Shown: positions 12,401-20,420, counted from the stretch's first letter. The stretch is DNA of 64,000 nt from Effrenium voratum (GCA_963377175.1 CAUJNA010003494.1:616756-680755), one strand, 5' to 3'. The notes: a model not told the origin generated them from the letters alone. A program made the numbers and translations.

Positions 12401-15400
12401 GGGCCAACACCCGTACAAAATCAGAAGGCAGTTTCACTGCCCGGTTTTCCTTGGGTGGCCAATCCAGAGTCGATCTGCTTTCTTACAATATGATATACAC
12501 CATGTGCTTTCAGTATTCGGCCGCTTGAACATGCTTGCTTCATTTTTCGCCGCCCCTTTAAAGCGAAGCCCTTGATTGGACAATGGTAATTTATAGCCGT
12601 GGGTCAAACCCCTGGTGACCGAAGCCCCTGGATTTCCTGCTATCATGGACCAACTAAAAGGGGCACTTCCCCAAAAATGATATCGTATTGAACCATATTT
12701 TTTGTTCAATGCCCTTGAAGGCTCCAATTTCTGTTCCTTTGGCTTCCATTCTTAAGATTCCGTGTTATAGTTTTTTTCCAGGGAATCCAACACTGGGTAT
12801 GCTTGTTTCCAATTTTTGTCCAGAGGACGAAACACGCACATGGAGGTTACTTCACCATGATCAAAGCCACCCCCTAAGTGGTAGGTCAACAGGGAAACAA
12901 CCCCATTTTCTGACGTTGATCACCCCCAGAAACCGTCAAACCCATGACAAGGTCAGTGGCTTTCCTTTTCAGTTGCAATTGACTTGTGGTTTCCCTTGAA
13001 ACGAGAAGGCCACCCTCCAACCAACTAACATGGAAGTGCAACAAGGCACTTTCCAAGAGGACAGTGGTCTTTCTACAGGGGTCTGTGCACTTCCATATTA
13101 GCTGTTGGGAGGGCACATTTGGAGGTTCCCCCCTTCAACCTCCATTTGGCTGTGGGTCAAGAATAGGGTAACCCCAAAACGGCTTGCCCTGGTAAATGGA
13201 GCCAAAGACTACTACCTGCCATCCTCCAGTGGTCCATACCCATACCCATACCCATTTGACCCATACCCATACCCATTTGATGGATTCAATTTTGAGCCAT
13301 ACCCATTTGCTGCGAAATTGAAAGTGTTGGATCGATCCTCTCGGCTTGAGGCCTTCGCGTGCTGAACTCCTACTGGGTGGCCCAGGACTGAAGTGGGTCA
13401 GGGGAAAGAAGTGAGTCATAGATCGAAAGTGGGTGAAACCATGTGCCTTGTCTGATATTTGGGATGGTTTTGACTGAACTCTGAAGAGGGAGGTGGAACA
13501 CCGACAAACAGAAGAAACAACGAGAGGAAACATAGAACAACGACTCACACAATAGAATGGACATTGTGTCACGGTTCCACATTGCGTTTACAGTCGTGGT
13601 TAGACAATCCCCTCCTTAACTTTGATGAGTTCGGATGGTTTTGCATACGTTTGGATTTTTTGGGATGGCAGGTTTTTGTGAAGGCTGTTTCATGGCCGGG
13701 TGGTTTGTGGGCTCGTTTAAAGCCAACGGCAAATAGTTGACATTCATCGGGGTGTCTCATGCGGGGGCTTTCAGGGGCCCTTAGCTGGTGGGCCCTTGGG
13801 GTTTGGGAGTCTAGGAGTTGGGATCAAGCAGAAAAGACCACACATAGAAAGGTATACCCGGTATACCCGCACATCTCCATAAGTGAAAGGGAATCCAGGT
13901 GATACTGGATGGATACAAAATCCGCAAAATGCGCTAGCTGGGATTGGTGGCTCCCGTTATGTGGGTTTCATCTATCCCAAGTGGTGCGAAGCAGGATATG
14001 CGGGAAGCTCGGTGGGGCCAGAAGCCTGGGGATCGCTTTAAAGTCAGGTCTTGTTAAACCCGCAGATGAGTACCTGAAATTTGGGTATGTCCTTCTTTTT
14101 CTCCGAACCCTTGGGAAACCGCACATTTTGGGTCCCTCATTTTGAGACACACCCACAATATTGGCCAGAATCTACTGAGCAGAATTGGCGGGTGAGACCG
14201 GGTGAGACCCGGTGAGCCCGGGTCCGTGACCTTCTCAGAAGCTACATAGACCTTTTGTTGCTCTTCAGCACTGTTTTTCGGGCTCAATTTAAACTTTGGC
14301 GCACCCCGCGACCCCATAAAATTCTTTGAGCCCCATAATTCCTTGACCCCTTTGCAAGCAAAGCAAAGGATGGCTTTTTTCACGTCGCCGAAAAAGCCGA
14401 GCCGTGGGGGGGGGGGGGGGTCGGGAGTCGGCTCGGAACGCAGGACGCGGTGCACAAGTGGTATGAGGTGGTGATGGTGGATCCTTTCCACAAGCCACTC
14501 GGCCGCAAAGCGCTTTGAACGGCCAAAAAGGCCGGCGGGAAGGCGATTCGGCGATGGACAAACAAAAATCCTCTGCACCCGCATGGAAGGCGGTTGGACC
14601 TAGGGAAGGTTGTGGAGTTGGTTCAATACAGATGGACAAGTTCCTGAAGTTGGGGTGGATGAAGCATAGTGATATGAAAACCAACTGGTGCAAAGCAGAT
14701 TTGGTTCGTTGATAGAATTTACGGCATCCAGCGTAGCTGTGCATGTGACCCTTTTTGCTGATGATTGATTCATCTATTGCTAGTATTCCGGCGCCTTTGT
14801 GGGTCTGTATTTTTTGAGGTTACCCCCTCTGAGATGTGTCCAAAGGGAAAGCACAAGGCAAGCCATGCATTTTTGGGGTCCGCCATGTTGACACCTGGGT
14901 GGATGGACGAAACCATTTCGCACCGCCTAAGAAAGCCTGGCATGATGATTGCCCTGTAAACACCAACAAACAATGGTTCCCAGGGTTTCAAAATAATTCC
15001 AAATGGATTTTGTTCATCACGGTACCAAGGAAATCAGTGGACAATCCTCCAATCCACAGGAGGCAAGAATTCACCCAAACTTGTAAGGACTCATGGAAAA
15101 GGAGGCTTCTGCTCCCATTTTCTGTACCAAGGGAACACTCACAGCAGACCTCGGTATCACGGAACATATTTTGCTGGGAAGGGCAGGGATGAGTTGGAAT
15201 GGCTTACTTTCTGGTTCGATAGGCAGGGAATGAGACACGGAATGACCCCAAGAAAAAGCTCATCCCTTCTGGATTCTTCTAAGAGAATCCCCAAACTGTT
15301 CATTCCAAACACCCGGAAGGTCATCCCCTACTGAGAACCAGCAAGTTTATAGTCACTGAGTTGGCTTGACACTCTGTGTTGACGGCTTTCATCATTTGGG

Positions 15401-18400
15401 GGTGGGTGTTAAAATTCGGAGCCCCCTCAGAAGTGGTGGACATCCCTAGCTAATCTCCACCAAAGGGTTCCCACTCAAAAAAAACATACCCATTCGGGTG
15501 TGTCTTTTTTTCAGGGCGGCCCCCAAAATGGCTTTGGTGTTCCTTTTGGTTTCCCGCTAAAACCAACCTGTCAAAAAAAAAACATTGGCCGGCTTTGTGC
15601 AAATGGATGTGTGTGTGTGTGTGTGAGTGTGCTTTTTCAGGATATCGGAGTTGAACTAAATAGACTTCGAAGGGAATTCCTTTTTTATTATTATATACAT
15701 TCCCAAATGCTGTCCTTTGCGCTTGGTTATGGAAATATGGAGTTTTCAGGTCACTGTTTGTGGCTACCAAGTGAAGCCCTTTAATGTCTTGGCGGTCCCC
15801 AGCCGTACCCCTTTGAGCAAATGTCTAACTAGGATGTGAGACCTATGAGGACAGAAATCCTACGTTGGTATCACAGAAAGAGCTTGGCTCGTTTCCCAGA
15901 ACCATGCGGCCCCCAAAGGAGGTTCTTCTCATTGTCTAGAGTGATCCATTGCAGGTCTATGTGCCCATGAGGTACCTGAGGCGGTTTGGGGAGAAATGCC
16001 TTCAAGCACGGTTTGGTACGCAGACCCCTTCTGGAAGGCATCTTTTATTTTGAACAACATGTGGAAGTGTCCTGCGAAACACCCTGGTTTTCAGGATACC
16101 CAGGTCAAACAGATACCCTCAAAAAGCAAGCAAGCAGACAAACAAAGGAACTGTCGAACAAACAAACATCGAAAAAGAACGAGCGAGCAAGCAAGCCAAG
16201 CAAGCAAACAAACGAGCAAGCAAGCAAACGAGCAAGCGAACAAACGAACAAATGAACAAACGAACGAGCGCACAAAGATACAAGCAAACAAAAACAGCCA
16301 AGCAAGCAAGCCATTGCACACACACACACACACATGGTCTCGTCTGGGGGAGGGTATCGATTGAGTTTGCTCAGGTGCATCCGCGACGACCCCCGCATCA
16401 ACTGGACCCGCTTTCGAAAGGGGAGCAGAGCTTGGTGGCCCTTCACGGGCCACGATTTTCACTTTTCGTCTGCAGTGGCTATTCCTGCTATGTCCTTCCA
16501 TCATTCTCCATGATCCTTCTCCGATCTTGGCTTGGTTTTTGCATTTGCGGGTGGGTGCTTTGCATTTCCGGGGGCGGGGGGTTGCAACAGACTTGGTAGA
16601 AACCGCATGACAGGGCGAAATGAAGATCCCTGCATTCCGCCAGCGAAAGTAAGCTCGCCGCCTCGATGAGTAAGTGTTTTTCAGGAATTGGATTCGGACC
16701 TCCAAGTGTTGGCTTGCGGTTTCTTGGTTTGCCTTACCAAAATCAAGGGTGATCTGAGCCACAATCAAAACCCGGGTAGATGGTTAGGTTAGTAAGGGCC
16801 AATCCCAGCCACAAATAGCTGCGGATATCCACCTTCTTAATTTTTTTACATGGTTCTGGGTTCACCATTTTAATGCCGGGTTTTTTGACTCTGGCTCATT
16901 CGCTAGTTTCCCTTTGGCTTGCTACGAAGTGCCTCCCAGACGTATTCTGCCAAACGCATACTTGTGGAGATGCTCAAAATCAGTCACGGTTGACACCAAA
17001 TGGGGATGGTTCAAAATTAAACCATCAGGGGACCGCAGGTGTTTCCATTTGCCAGGATTCCATTTGGGGGTACCTATTTTTGACCCACACCCAAATGGAG
17101 GAGCGAATGATTTATTGCTACAAACAGAATGCACACGCTCTTTCGGAAAAGCATGGGCATGTTGAATATGATTGCCGGACTCCTTCAAGACCAACAACTC
17201 AACTGTTCAATCTTCATGTGCTGTCTTTGTCCAGCGGTGGCTGAAACCACCTTCCATGCCTTGTGAAGGTTCAGAAACTCCAACACATCTTTGCCCTGGA
17301 ACAAAAAAAGACGAACAAAGACAAACACAAACTATCTGTAGGCTCGAAGGTTCACCAGTTGTTAAGGGCTGGGGTTTGTTCCTGGCTTAAAAGGCAGACC
17401 AAGAGAAAACCGTTGCCATTTTTTTTGGGGGGGGTCTATTGTACACCCAGCAGGTTCTCAGGAAAGTTCGGAATGTTCACCGGAAGAGGAATTTTGGGAA
17501 CCTTGCCCATCTTGCCCCTTTTGTCCGGAAGAGGAACATGTTGGGAACTTACTTGCCCCTTTTGGGGCCCAGAAATACAAGGAGATGACCTCTTGCCACC
17601 AAACTGGGGGAAGCCCCAACATGGGATCTGACTGGTTCAGGTCCAATGGCTCGGGCAGCCCTCGAATTTCGGGGGCACTTCTTGGTGCCTGGGTGGGTGT
17701 CTTAGAATAGGCGACCCCCCCAAAATGGCTTTGAGCGTTTCCTGTTGGTGTCCGTTTCAACCAAAGCTATCACTACTGGAAGTTTCTTCTTTTTTTTTCC
17801 AGGGGTCTTATCCATAATGGAAGGGACAGACCCAACTGCCAGGTCTTTGGGCCACTTTGGCGGATTTTTCCGCAGGATCTGCAAGCCCGTGATGAAGCAC
17901 CGTGAGCTCCGTGGTCTCACAGCGGCCGGCCGCAAGGCCTGGCGACGTTCGTCGTTCTTTCGTTTTGACGTCCGACGAGCGACCCCAAACACCCCCGGGG
18001 GGGGGGGTCATGGGGTGCAGGGAGGGGGGGGCGGCATGTTTTTTCGGTGAGCAAAGGGACGTCCTTGGGAGTGAGTTTCAAATTCAAGTCACTTCCTTTG
18101 GAGAGCTTGAAAATAAAATGGACGGTCCTTTGGAGGGTTTTGCGGGTTACGGCTTTGTTTTGCCCAGCCTTTTGTTCGCGACCAAAGTGGTGTGCTGAAG
18201 GTTAGCAACTACTGAGGGACAAATCACCTCAGTTCCAGGACTTTCTGTTGTATGAAGGTCATGGCCAAATCAGACTGTCATGTCAACTTCGGAGAAATCC
18301 GGATCCTGCGAATCAGGGACCCCCCGAAACACTTTGGTTCGGTCCTCCAGATTCATCCGAGGCTAACATTATTGGGAAGAGATTGAATAATCCCCCTATG

Positions 18401-20420
18401 GATTGAATCTGGTTTCGCTCCTGGAGGTATGCCCCACTTCCCCTCAAGCAGCAGGATCAAGCAAGATCGGCGGAGCGACAAGCTGAGGGCGACTTCAGCC
18501 TGAACAGAATTCCGACAAACCTGGAAAATGAGATCTCGTACCCCAAACTCGTACTACATTGTGGATGGACAAATCCTGCACCAGCTGATAGGGTCGTGAT
18601 TTGATTATTTTTTGGAGTTTCATCTATCCTAAGTACGAAGTGGTGCGAGGTGGTTTTTGTCCATCCACTCTAGTTTTGTCGGGTGAGGTGGACAGATTGA
18701 CTGTTTTAGCTACTTGCTGCGGCCGGGTCATGGTAACCTTTTGAGCCACGAGTTGCGAACCAGAGGCCCATGGCCTGGGCTTTGTCTTGGCCGGTTTCCA
18801 GGATGAGACCAAAACCTGGAAGTGTTAGAGCTTAGACACCTCGCGACGCATATTCTTTTTTGCACTGAGCAGAGGGGGTGGTGCTTTCTCGTGATGCGGG
18901 AAGCCACAACCTTGAGAGGGGGGGCGCCACGTCACTAAATGGAAAAAACCGCAAAACCCTGAAGCTCTAGTTGGGTATGTCCTACAATAGGGGACCCCGA
19001 GGCTGCTGGTAAGTGGTGTCCTTTTTAATTTCCCTAAAAAAGAAGCACATGAAAAGCAAGGGGGTCCGATTCCTTTGAGACTTTTTCCCATTTGGAGCGG
19101 CACACATGCCATCAGAGGGGGTGGTTGTTTGACTGCTCCGCGAGGCGCGGGGCTTGCTGAAGAAGGGCAAGCGTGCCAACAAGCAGCGCCCCTCCTCCCG
19201 CGCCGTGTATCGCTCCTTGGCAAACTCGAGCCGAACCGAGAGAGAGGCGGCGTGGGCGTTGGACGTATGAAGGACGGCAAGTGGCTGTGGTTGTCAAAAC
19301 CAATGGGATCCCATTTTGGGGGATTTGTGCACCACCCATTTTAGAACCTATTTTAGTGGTTGGATTGAATCGGATGTTCACTGGGGGCTAACCGCTTTGG
19401 ATTTTGACCCATGGTATCCGGTGTAAAAAGTCCCCAAGAGGGCAGCTGGGTGCAAGTCAAGAGATGAGAGAACCCCCCGGGTTGAAGCGTCGAGAAGTGC
19501 TTACCGTGGATAGAGAGACCCCCTGTTGATGTCCCCAAGAGAGAAGGTTCTGTCAGGTTAGTCGAAAAGTGGATCGTCCTAGGTAAGAGGGGGGATTTGG
19601 GAAATGCCGTCCGCGACAAGAGGTGGGTTTTGCGAGTTCACAGGGAATCGAACCCCTTCCTTGTTTTGACCCGCTCTTTTATCTACATGATTGTGTCAGG
19701 GTGCCTTGTATTGCCCCTTCAAAGGTGCTCTTAAACATTTGCTTGGCCCATTTAAGGTCAGTTTCCCTTGGTAGCGGTGCTGGTTTGAGGAAAATACAGT
19801 TGATAGACGAAGTCCTGCAGCACCTAAGAAATTTGGGATGATTTGATTCCTCTGCAAATACCAACAAACAACAAACAGTCGTTTCAACCATGGTTTCCTT
19901 TCGTGGTGCGATTTCTGGATGTCGCAACCATCCGCAATATGGACAACGCGAAGGTTTCTTTTTCGGGGCGTCCGATTTTGGACAGGAGAAGTGGTTTCAT
20001 GTTGTTTTGTCCAGCGAGCAGTTGGCTAAGACCCGAAAGACTTGTGGGATCCGTGGTTTCCCTCGGTATGTGTCAACAAAAGGAGAGGGACCCCCCCAAA
20101 TTGGCGGGGATCCTTTGAGCTTGAAATGCAACCTGAAAAGGGCAGCCTCAAACACCTGGCTCCCAGCCCGGCTGTTCCCAGCCCTCAGGCTGTTGGGTTT
20201 TGAGTTTAGTGGGTTTCCGAATTGAAGCCACCGAAGAGTGATTCACTTTTAGCAGATCTGAGCACAGCCCAAGAAACCAAGGGCAGCCTCAAACCCACCA
20301 CGCCTTACACCCAAAAATATCGCAGTCCCATGAACGAACCCCCGAACAAAACGAGCGAGCGAGTGCCGTAACTGGTTCCGAGGTCGCCACAGCCTCATGC
20401 GCCTGCGCCGCTATCGCTGA
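359..20420 (+). CDS. RPL15: Ribosomal protein eL15, 3' nine exons of a multi-exon gene (5' exons outside the window)
   Basis: eL15 is a core protein of the large cytoplasmic ribosomal subunit that contacts 28S rRNA. I rebuilt it by joining 359-421, 2062-2115, 3328-3382, 13351-13385, 14444-14493, 16375-16404, 17876-17936, 19145-19211 and 20383-20420. The total is 453 nt, or 150 codons plus TGA, and every phase closes. The joined protein starts at family residue 55 (AKQGY) and runs through RVRVKRGDRKK, GIVYGKPVNQG, RSIAEERVGRK, VLNSYWV, WYEVVMVDPFHK, DDPRINW, KHRELRGLTAAGRK and KQRPSSRAVYRR to the typical LRRYR end. With 54 missing residues this gives the usual 204. No GT donor is used: six introns start GC and two start GA, and all end AG followed by G. 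Intron 3 holds a copia element in antisense. The sequence shows the exons; the name rests on family knowledge. Expression was not tested. Confidence 0.95.
422..2061 (+). other. eL15 intron a-b, GC-AG, 1,640 bp
   Basis: No gene is seen. It holds a GGTTTGGATT-type repeat around 1147-1245 (a similar one is at 52545-52645) and an imperfect hairpin element at 1820-1914. A GC-rich palindromic stretch (GCGCATGCCGCGC and similar) lies just before the acceptor. Confidence 0.75.
1820..1914. repeat. Hairpin element, imperfect arms, same family
   Basis: Arms GGAATAAGAAATGGAAGGAC and GGTTCATCCATTTCTCATTCC are imperfect inverted repeats. Confidence 0.6.
2062..2115 (+). CDS. RPL15: eL15 exon b
   Basis: Eighteen codons encode AKGIVYGKPVNQG and then INKWK, matching the YGKP..QGV segment of eL15. 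The acceptor AG is at 2060-2061 after a short T/C tract. The donor is GC at 2116-2117. Phase is 0 at both ends. Confidence 0.93.
2281..2382. repeat. Hairpin element, GCAGGGAA...TTCCCTGC type
   Basis: A 25-base left arm beginning GCAGGGAACGAGCAATGG pairs almost fully with CCATTGCTCATTCCCTGC on the right. Related copies are at 1820-1914, 37805-37897 and 52933-53048. Confidence 0.8.
3161..3251. repeat. Hairpin element, GGACGAAATCC family
   Basis: TTGGACGAAATCCATTTCGC pairs with the right end GGATTTTGTCCA. One of at least seven copies. Confidence 0.65.
3328..3382 (+). CDS. RPL15: eL15 exon c
   Basis: It encodes AVRNLRSIAEERVGRKCG, the conserved RSxAEERxGR segment. The acceptor AG is at 3326-3327 and the donor GC at 3383-3384, leaving one base of the next codon. 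The five bases after the donor cut (GCCTT) recur at the start of the next exon. The following intron carries the first copia element. Confidence 0.95.
3955..4065. repeat. Dispersed repeat with GGTGTCCCCTCCAAAAGTGG
   Basis: Shared core GGGTGT..CCTCCAAAAGTGG, AATCCCCACT and GGGGTTAA with 27612-27705 and 33790-33930. Confidence 0.65.
4152..4156. repeat. Target site duplication, left copy (GTTTG)
   Basis: GTTTG abuts the 3' LTR and is repeated at 12097-12101 on the other side of the element. Confidence 0.9.
4157..4263 (-). repeat. 3' LTR of the first copia element (107 bp)
   Basis: This is the direct repeat of 11990-12096 with one mismatch in its last two bases (ends TA instead of CA on the minus strand). 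It lies directly after the polypurine tract. Confidence 0.95.
4264..4272 (-). promoter_or_regulatory. Polypurine tract of the first copia element
   Basis: On the minus strand CAGGGGGAG lies directly before the 3' LTR, the expected site of plus-strand priming. Confidence 0.85.
4294..5238 (-). CDS. C-terminal continuation of the post-pol ORF, function unknown
   Basis: The frame opens at a TTG, not an ATG, and overlaps the previous ORF end, so it is best read as the same protein after an indel near 5238. It is rich in charged residues, with an RSRSPRGRDD segment, and ends 22 bases before the polypurine tract. I recognise no family. Together the two pieces give about 560 residues after RNase H, which is unusual for copia. 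Confidence 0.5.
   Translation of the reverse strand: MNHVVFVDQERGRRTFVDNWRQDTFREAHAWTGSTTFWVPLRGTVSLADLGIDENPGSRDRSRSPRGRDDNDPRDAGPARPRSREEPSSSQGDRQVRPRLRALRWKKESEEEVIRVEQETKPNPQKEVGEDQTVHGTPWELEKYKVAPPVKGKDRWDWSVPGWAIRAHGKPRKRRFHPIHREFPVDAVDLESTRTTVKLFAGESGLGLKRIEEDSWTAPQARQATSKMQQWRGYTFFKIKEKKERQSPGMQEEVVKEKASSSSARARTWEVGYVKGGPVERGAEAGPVAFFPKAGSEPDPPQEETSESSGWDQV
5235..6008 (-). CDS. Post-pol ORF with RE(N/D/H)EP repeats, function unknown
   Basis: It starts at an ATG at 6008 and overlaps the pol end by 115 bases; alternatively pol continues into it by a frame change after QMVVG. There is a weak hydrophobic stretch, then five copies of a motif ARENEP/REDEP/REHEP spaced 9-20 residues, visible in the DNA as repeated GGTTCATNTTCCCT on the plus strand (5534-5730). 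The C-terminal part is acidic. No known domain is recognised. The position is that of env or accessory ORFs in other LTR elements, but nothing env-like is seen. It runs into the next ORF after a one-base shift. Confidence 0.6.
   Translation of the reverse strand: MASVLLHGGHDQGESEVVSRPGPGEADGGRAIGKEAAVKVAAMSGLMGIIACWKPQDRGSCLIRDVCLASLGVGVGFVLKGQWAQPKRETRSARENEPAAHADNQMRVAKMVREDEPTTLEDPSVWRSASVREHEPTEKKIARENEPATTRRAREDEPAPEVNIWDASRQPFDHCPMGCPLLLGLGQKQDEVPAMPWPERPSGLVQNSVEEEPEDFWEVTFEETRIVAVRIHMLRRNRDFQPDPAAMPPGVNIKTGG
5894..9335 (-). CDS. pol: Copia pol: integrase, reverse transcriptase, RNase H
   Basis: The main frame is 9280-5894 (1,128 codons). The zinc-binding start of integrase (HTPFNRRCRICM) lies in the next frame at about 9090-9050; one extra G around 9048 explains the change. 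Integrase has D100 (NVDIAGP), D226 (HCDRAKEF) and E262 (NGRVE); D226-E262 has the canonical 35-residue gap, but D100-D226 is 125 because of an acidic insert (residues 130-175). RT shows MDVKCAFLLAP, MYGLDTSPADW and the catalytic YVDD near residue 768. RNase H has YADISFAPQ, STAEAELVGYIEA near 988, YGDNTAA and VADYLTKAV. The catalytic residues are all present. Confidence 0.95.
9332..10456 (-). CDS. Retropepsin-like protease fused to a C5 cytosine methyltransferase-like domain
   Basis: This open frame has no ATG of its own and continues the gag frame after a shift. Near residue 38 is LLDGGATHA, the D-[ST]-G protease motif with Gly at the second place, as in some copia relatives. From about residue 200 come the methyltransferase motifs: VVVHLFAGRD (motif I, SAM binding), YEIVTIDIEED (motif II), AVVGGPPCRTVSR (motif IV, with the catalytic Cys at about 264). 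A segment reading GFLLGFPPMDP follows after a frame change; here the motif VI Glu expected before the last F would be Gly. Known relatives methylate CG de novo; activity of this copy is doubtful because of shifts near 9450 and 9400. The domain could act in cis on new copies. Confidence 0.8.
   Translation of the reverse strand: MASLLKSLRSIRALQIKYAAAEKEAGKCGEVEPVALLDGGATHALRQARPHERDNLTAVEVELACGSTVLYKHAGTSAILTLEPVEPIIPLRMLVDAGFVVRWNAKGCIIEHPGHGRLHCWLRYGCPVMRRSEAMKLMDFLDAPEKAATGTMDEERWQRWFPSIPDEVLKLMGRVEGEAEVAARCPFNRRLRRKWEASKGVVVHLFAGRDAKEWRKEDWGGYEIVTIDIEEDVRQNLHDGALWGYLWSLAEKGLIKAVVGGPPCRTVSRLRHHQPGPPPLRGRDVHRFGLPGLSEEDRKKVNGDTALFFKQMGLWLRAQECSEEKKGPVGFLLGFPPWTRWSMIPERWSWTCLLLELPASPGLLPGQHDGPGEL
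10311..10920 (-). pseudogene. gag: gag conserved domain, frameshifted and with an in-frame stop
   Basis: After the frame change the translation reads LMSDIAGSARLWWEQVL, an in-frame TAG near 10853, then AEWLTATP and EKLRLKPTLGDVEAHNHRVE, followed by LLAALPDPIRREIISARMM and FRLHQVYQPGG. This is the gag capsid-like domain common to copia elements (UBN2/retrotran_gag type). The frame then shifts again near 10440, where KSLRSIRALQIKYAA continues in the protease frame. At least two indels and one nonsense change make this copy unlikely to give a full gag. Confidence 0.75.
10922..11968 (-). CDS. gag: gag N-terminal region, Gly/His-rich repeats and poly-Pro
   Basis: The open frame reaches into the LTR but only from a GTG; the first ATG after the PBS in this frame is at 11968 (reads MMRRRRQQQ), which I take as the start. 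The region is basic at first, then has five or six copies of a GFPGGHDQ...RGG unit at about 11260-11510, then a run of ten prolines near 11070. It ends at LQFGDWVTR and a stop. Adding one base there restores the expected continuation LMSDIAGSARLWW in the next frame, so the stop is probably caused by an indel. It would form the particle shell. No zinc knuckle is visible here. Confidence 0.7.
11978..11989 (-). promoter_or_regulatory. Primer binding site matching the anticodon arm of initiator tRNA-Met
   Basis: On the minus strand GGTTATGAGCCC follows the 5' LTR with no gap. Its complement GGGCTCATAACC is the anticodon stem-loop strand of eukaryotic initiator tRNA-Met (anticodon CAU). Drosophila copia is known to prime from a cleaved 5' half of this tRNA, so the same mode is inferred here. 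Confidence 0.8.
11990..12096 (-). repeat. 5' LTR of the first copia element (107 bp)
   Basis: Read on the minus strand it begins TGTGAAGAG and ends AACCGCA, the canonical TG...CA. It is identical to 4157-4263 except for one base (11991 versus 4158). At 107 bp it is very short for an element carrying a full pol. It contains TTGGCTCAAGAC (12036-12047 on the complement). Confidence 0.95.
12097..12101. repeat. Target site duplication, right copy (GTTTG)
   Basis: GTTTG abuts the 5' LTR and matches 4152-4156. Five bases is the usual copia duplication length. Confidence 0.9.
13153..13267. repeat. GGGTCAA family copy merging into a CCATAC tract
   Basis: GTGGGTCAAGAATAGGGTAA and CCCATTTGACCCATACCCAT; the tract continues to 13310 with six CCATAC units. 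Confidence 0.6.
13351..13385 (+). CDS. RPL15: eL15 exon d
   Basis: It encodes LRVLNSYWVAQ, the invariant VLNSYWV block. The acceptor AG is at 13349-13350. The donor is GA at 13386-13387: CAGGAC occurs at the cut and again across the next acceptor, and only a cut after CAG gives the family spacing. Confidence 0.95.
13386..14443 (+). other. eL15 intron d-e, GA-AG, 1,058 bp
   Basis: No gene is seen. It has tandem GGTGAGACC-type bits near 14190-14220 and a 15-G run at 14406-14420 close to the acceptor. Confidence 0.7.
14444..14493 (+). CDS. RPL15: eL15 exon e
   Basis: It encodes DAVHKWYEVVMVDPFHK, matching the YK.FEV.LVDP.H segment. The acceptor AG is at 14442-14443, only 22 bases after a run of 15 G. 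The donor is GC at 14494-14495, leaving two bases. Confidence 0.95.
14899..15021. repeat. Hairpin element, GGACGAAATCC family
   Basis: GTGGATGGACGAAACCATTT on the left and AAATGGATTTTGTTCATCAC on the right; inner part has ATTGCCCTGTAAACACCAAC. Confidence 0.65.
16118..16333 (+). repeat. CAAG/CAAA tetranucleotide tract followed by CA repeat
   Basis: Irregular (CAAR) units from about 16118 to 16310, ending in a CA dinucleotide run to 16333. Confidence 0.85.
16375..16404 (+). CDS. RPL15: eL15 exon f (30-nt micro-exon)
   Basis: It completes a Lys codon and encodes CIRDDPRIN plus two bases of Trp, matching AIRNDPRINW. The acceptor AG is at 16373-16374 and the donor GA at 16405-16406. It was found by looking for the residues missing between exons e and g, and both phases fit. 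Confidence 0.93.
16405..17875 (+). other. eL15 intron f-g, GA-AG, 1,471 bp
   Basis: It contains a GGTTCAAAAT...TTTTTGACCC hairpin element (16996-17095), the reverse orientation of copies at 38.8 and 39.0 kb. No gene is seen. Confidence 0.7.
16996..17095. repeat. Hairpin element, GGGTCAAAA family, reverse orientation
   Basis: GGTTCAAAATTAAACCATCA at the left and CCTATTTTTGACCCACACCC at the right; the inner part is the complement of the 39-kb copies. Confidence 0.7.
17876..17936 (+). CDS. RPL15: eL15 exon g
   Basis: It encodes ICKPVMKHRELRGLTAAGRK, the best conserved part of eL15. The acceptor AG is at 17874-17875 and the donor GC at 17937-17938, in phase 0. Confidence 0.96.
17937..19144 (+). 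other. eL15 intron g-h, GC-AG, 1,208 bp
   Basis: A G run lies at 17998-18007, close to the donor. A hairpin element with GTGGATGGACAAA / TTTGTCCATCCAC arms is at 18560-18668. No gene is seen. Confidence 0.7.
18560..18668. repeat. Hairpin element, GGACGAAATCC family
   Basis: TGTGGATGGACAAATCCTGC against GGTTTTTGTCCATCCAC. Confidence 0.7.
19145..19211 (+). CDS. RPL15: eL15 exon h
   Basis: It encodes ARGLLKKGKRANKQRPSSRA, then VY and one base. This matches the basic RGLRxKGH..xRPSRRA segment near the C-terminus. The acceptor AG is at 19143-19144 and the donor GC at 19212-19213. Confidence 0.93.
19212..20382 (+). other. eL15 intron h-i, GC-AG, 1,171 bp
   Basis: It contains one copy (19287-19385) of a repeat that recurs almost unchanged at 28207-28304. 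No gene is seen. Confidence 0.7.
19287..19385. repeat. Dispersed repeat, GTGCACCACCCATT type
   Basis: Shares GTGCACCACCCATTTTAGAA and TTAGTGGTTGGATTG...GATGTTCACTGGGGG with 28207-28304. Confidence 0.75.
20383..20420 (+). CDS. RPL15: eL15 terminal exon with stop
   Basis: It encodes RRHSLMRLRRYR and TGA at 20418-20420. The end LRRYR is the family C-terminus and the final 15 residues have exactly the family length. The acceptor AG is at 20381-20382. Confidence 0.94.

Larger units (their letters stand above)
3383..13350 (+). other. eL15 intron c-d, GC-AG, 9,968 bp, enlarged by a retrotransposon
   Basis: Without the 7,940-bp copia element and its duplicated 5-bp target this intron would be about 2.0 kb, like its neighbours. 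The left flank (3955-4065) has a repeat with paired TCCAAAAGTGG / GGGGTTAA motifs. The right flank (12102-13350) has an imperfect GGGTCAA/TTGACCC hairpin and a CCATAC hexanucleotide tract close to exon d. Confidence 0.85.
14494..16374 (+). other. eL15 intron e-f, GC-AG, 1,881 bp
   Basis: It contains a hairpin repeat (14899-15021), a GGAATGA-type imperfect hairpin (about 15222-15345), a GTGTGTCTTTTTTT repeat (about 15490-15580), a GT tract, and a CAAG/CAAA tract running into a CA tract (16118-16333). No gene is seen. Confidence 0.7.
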
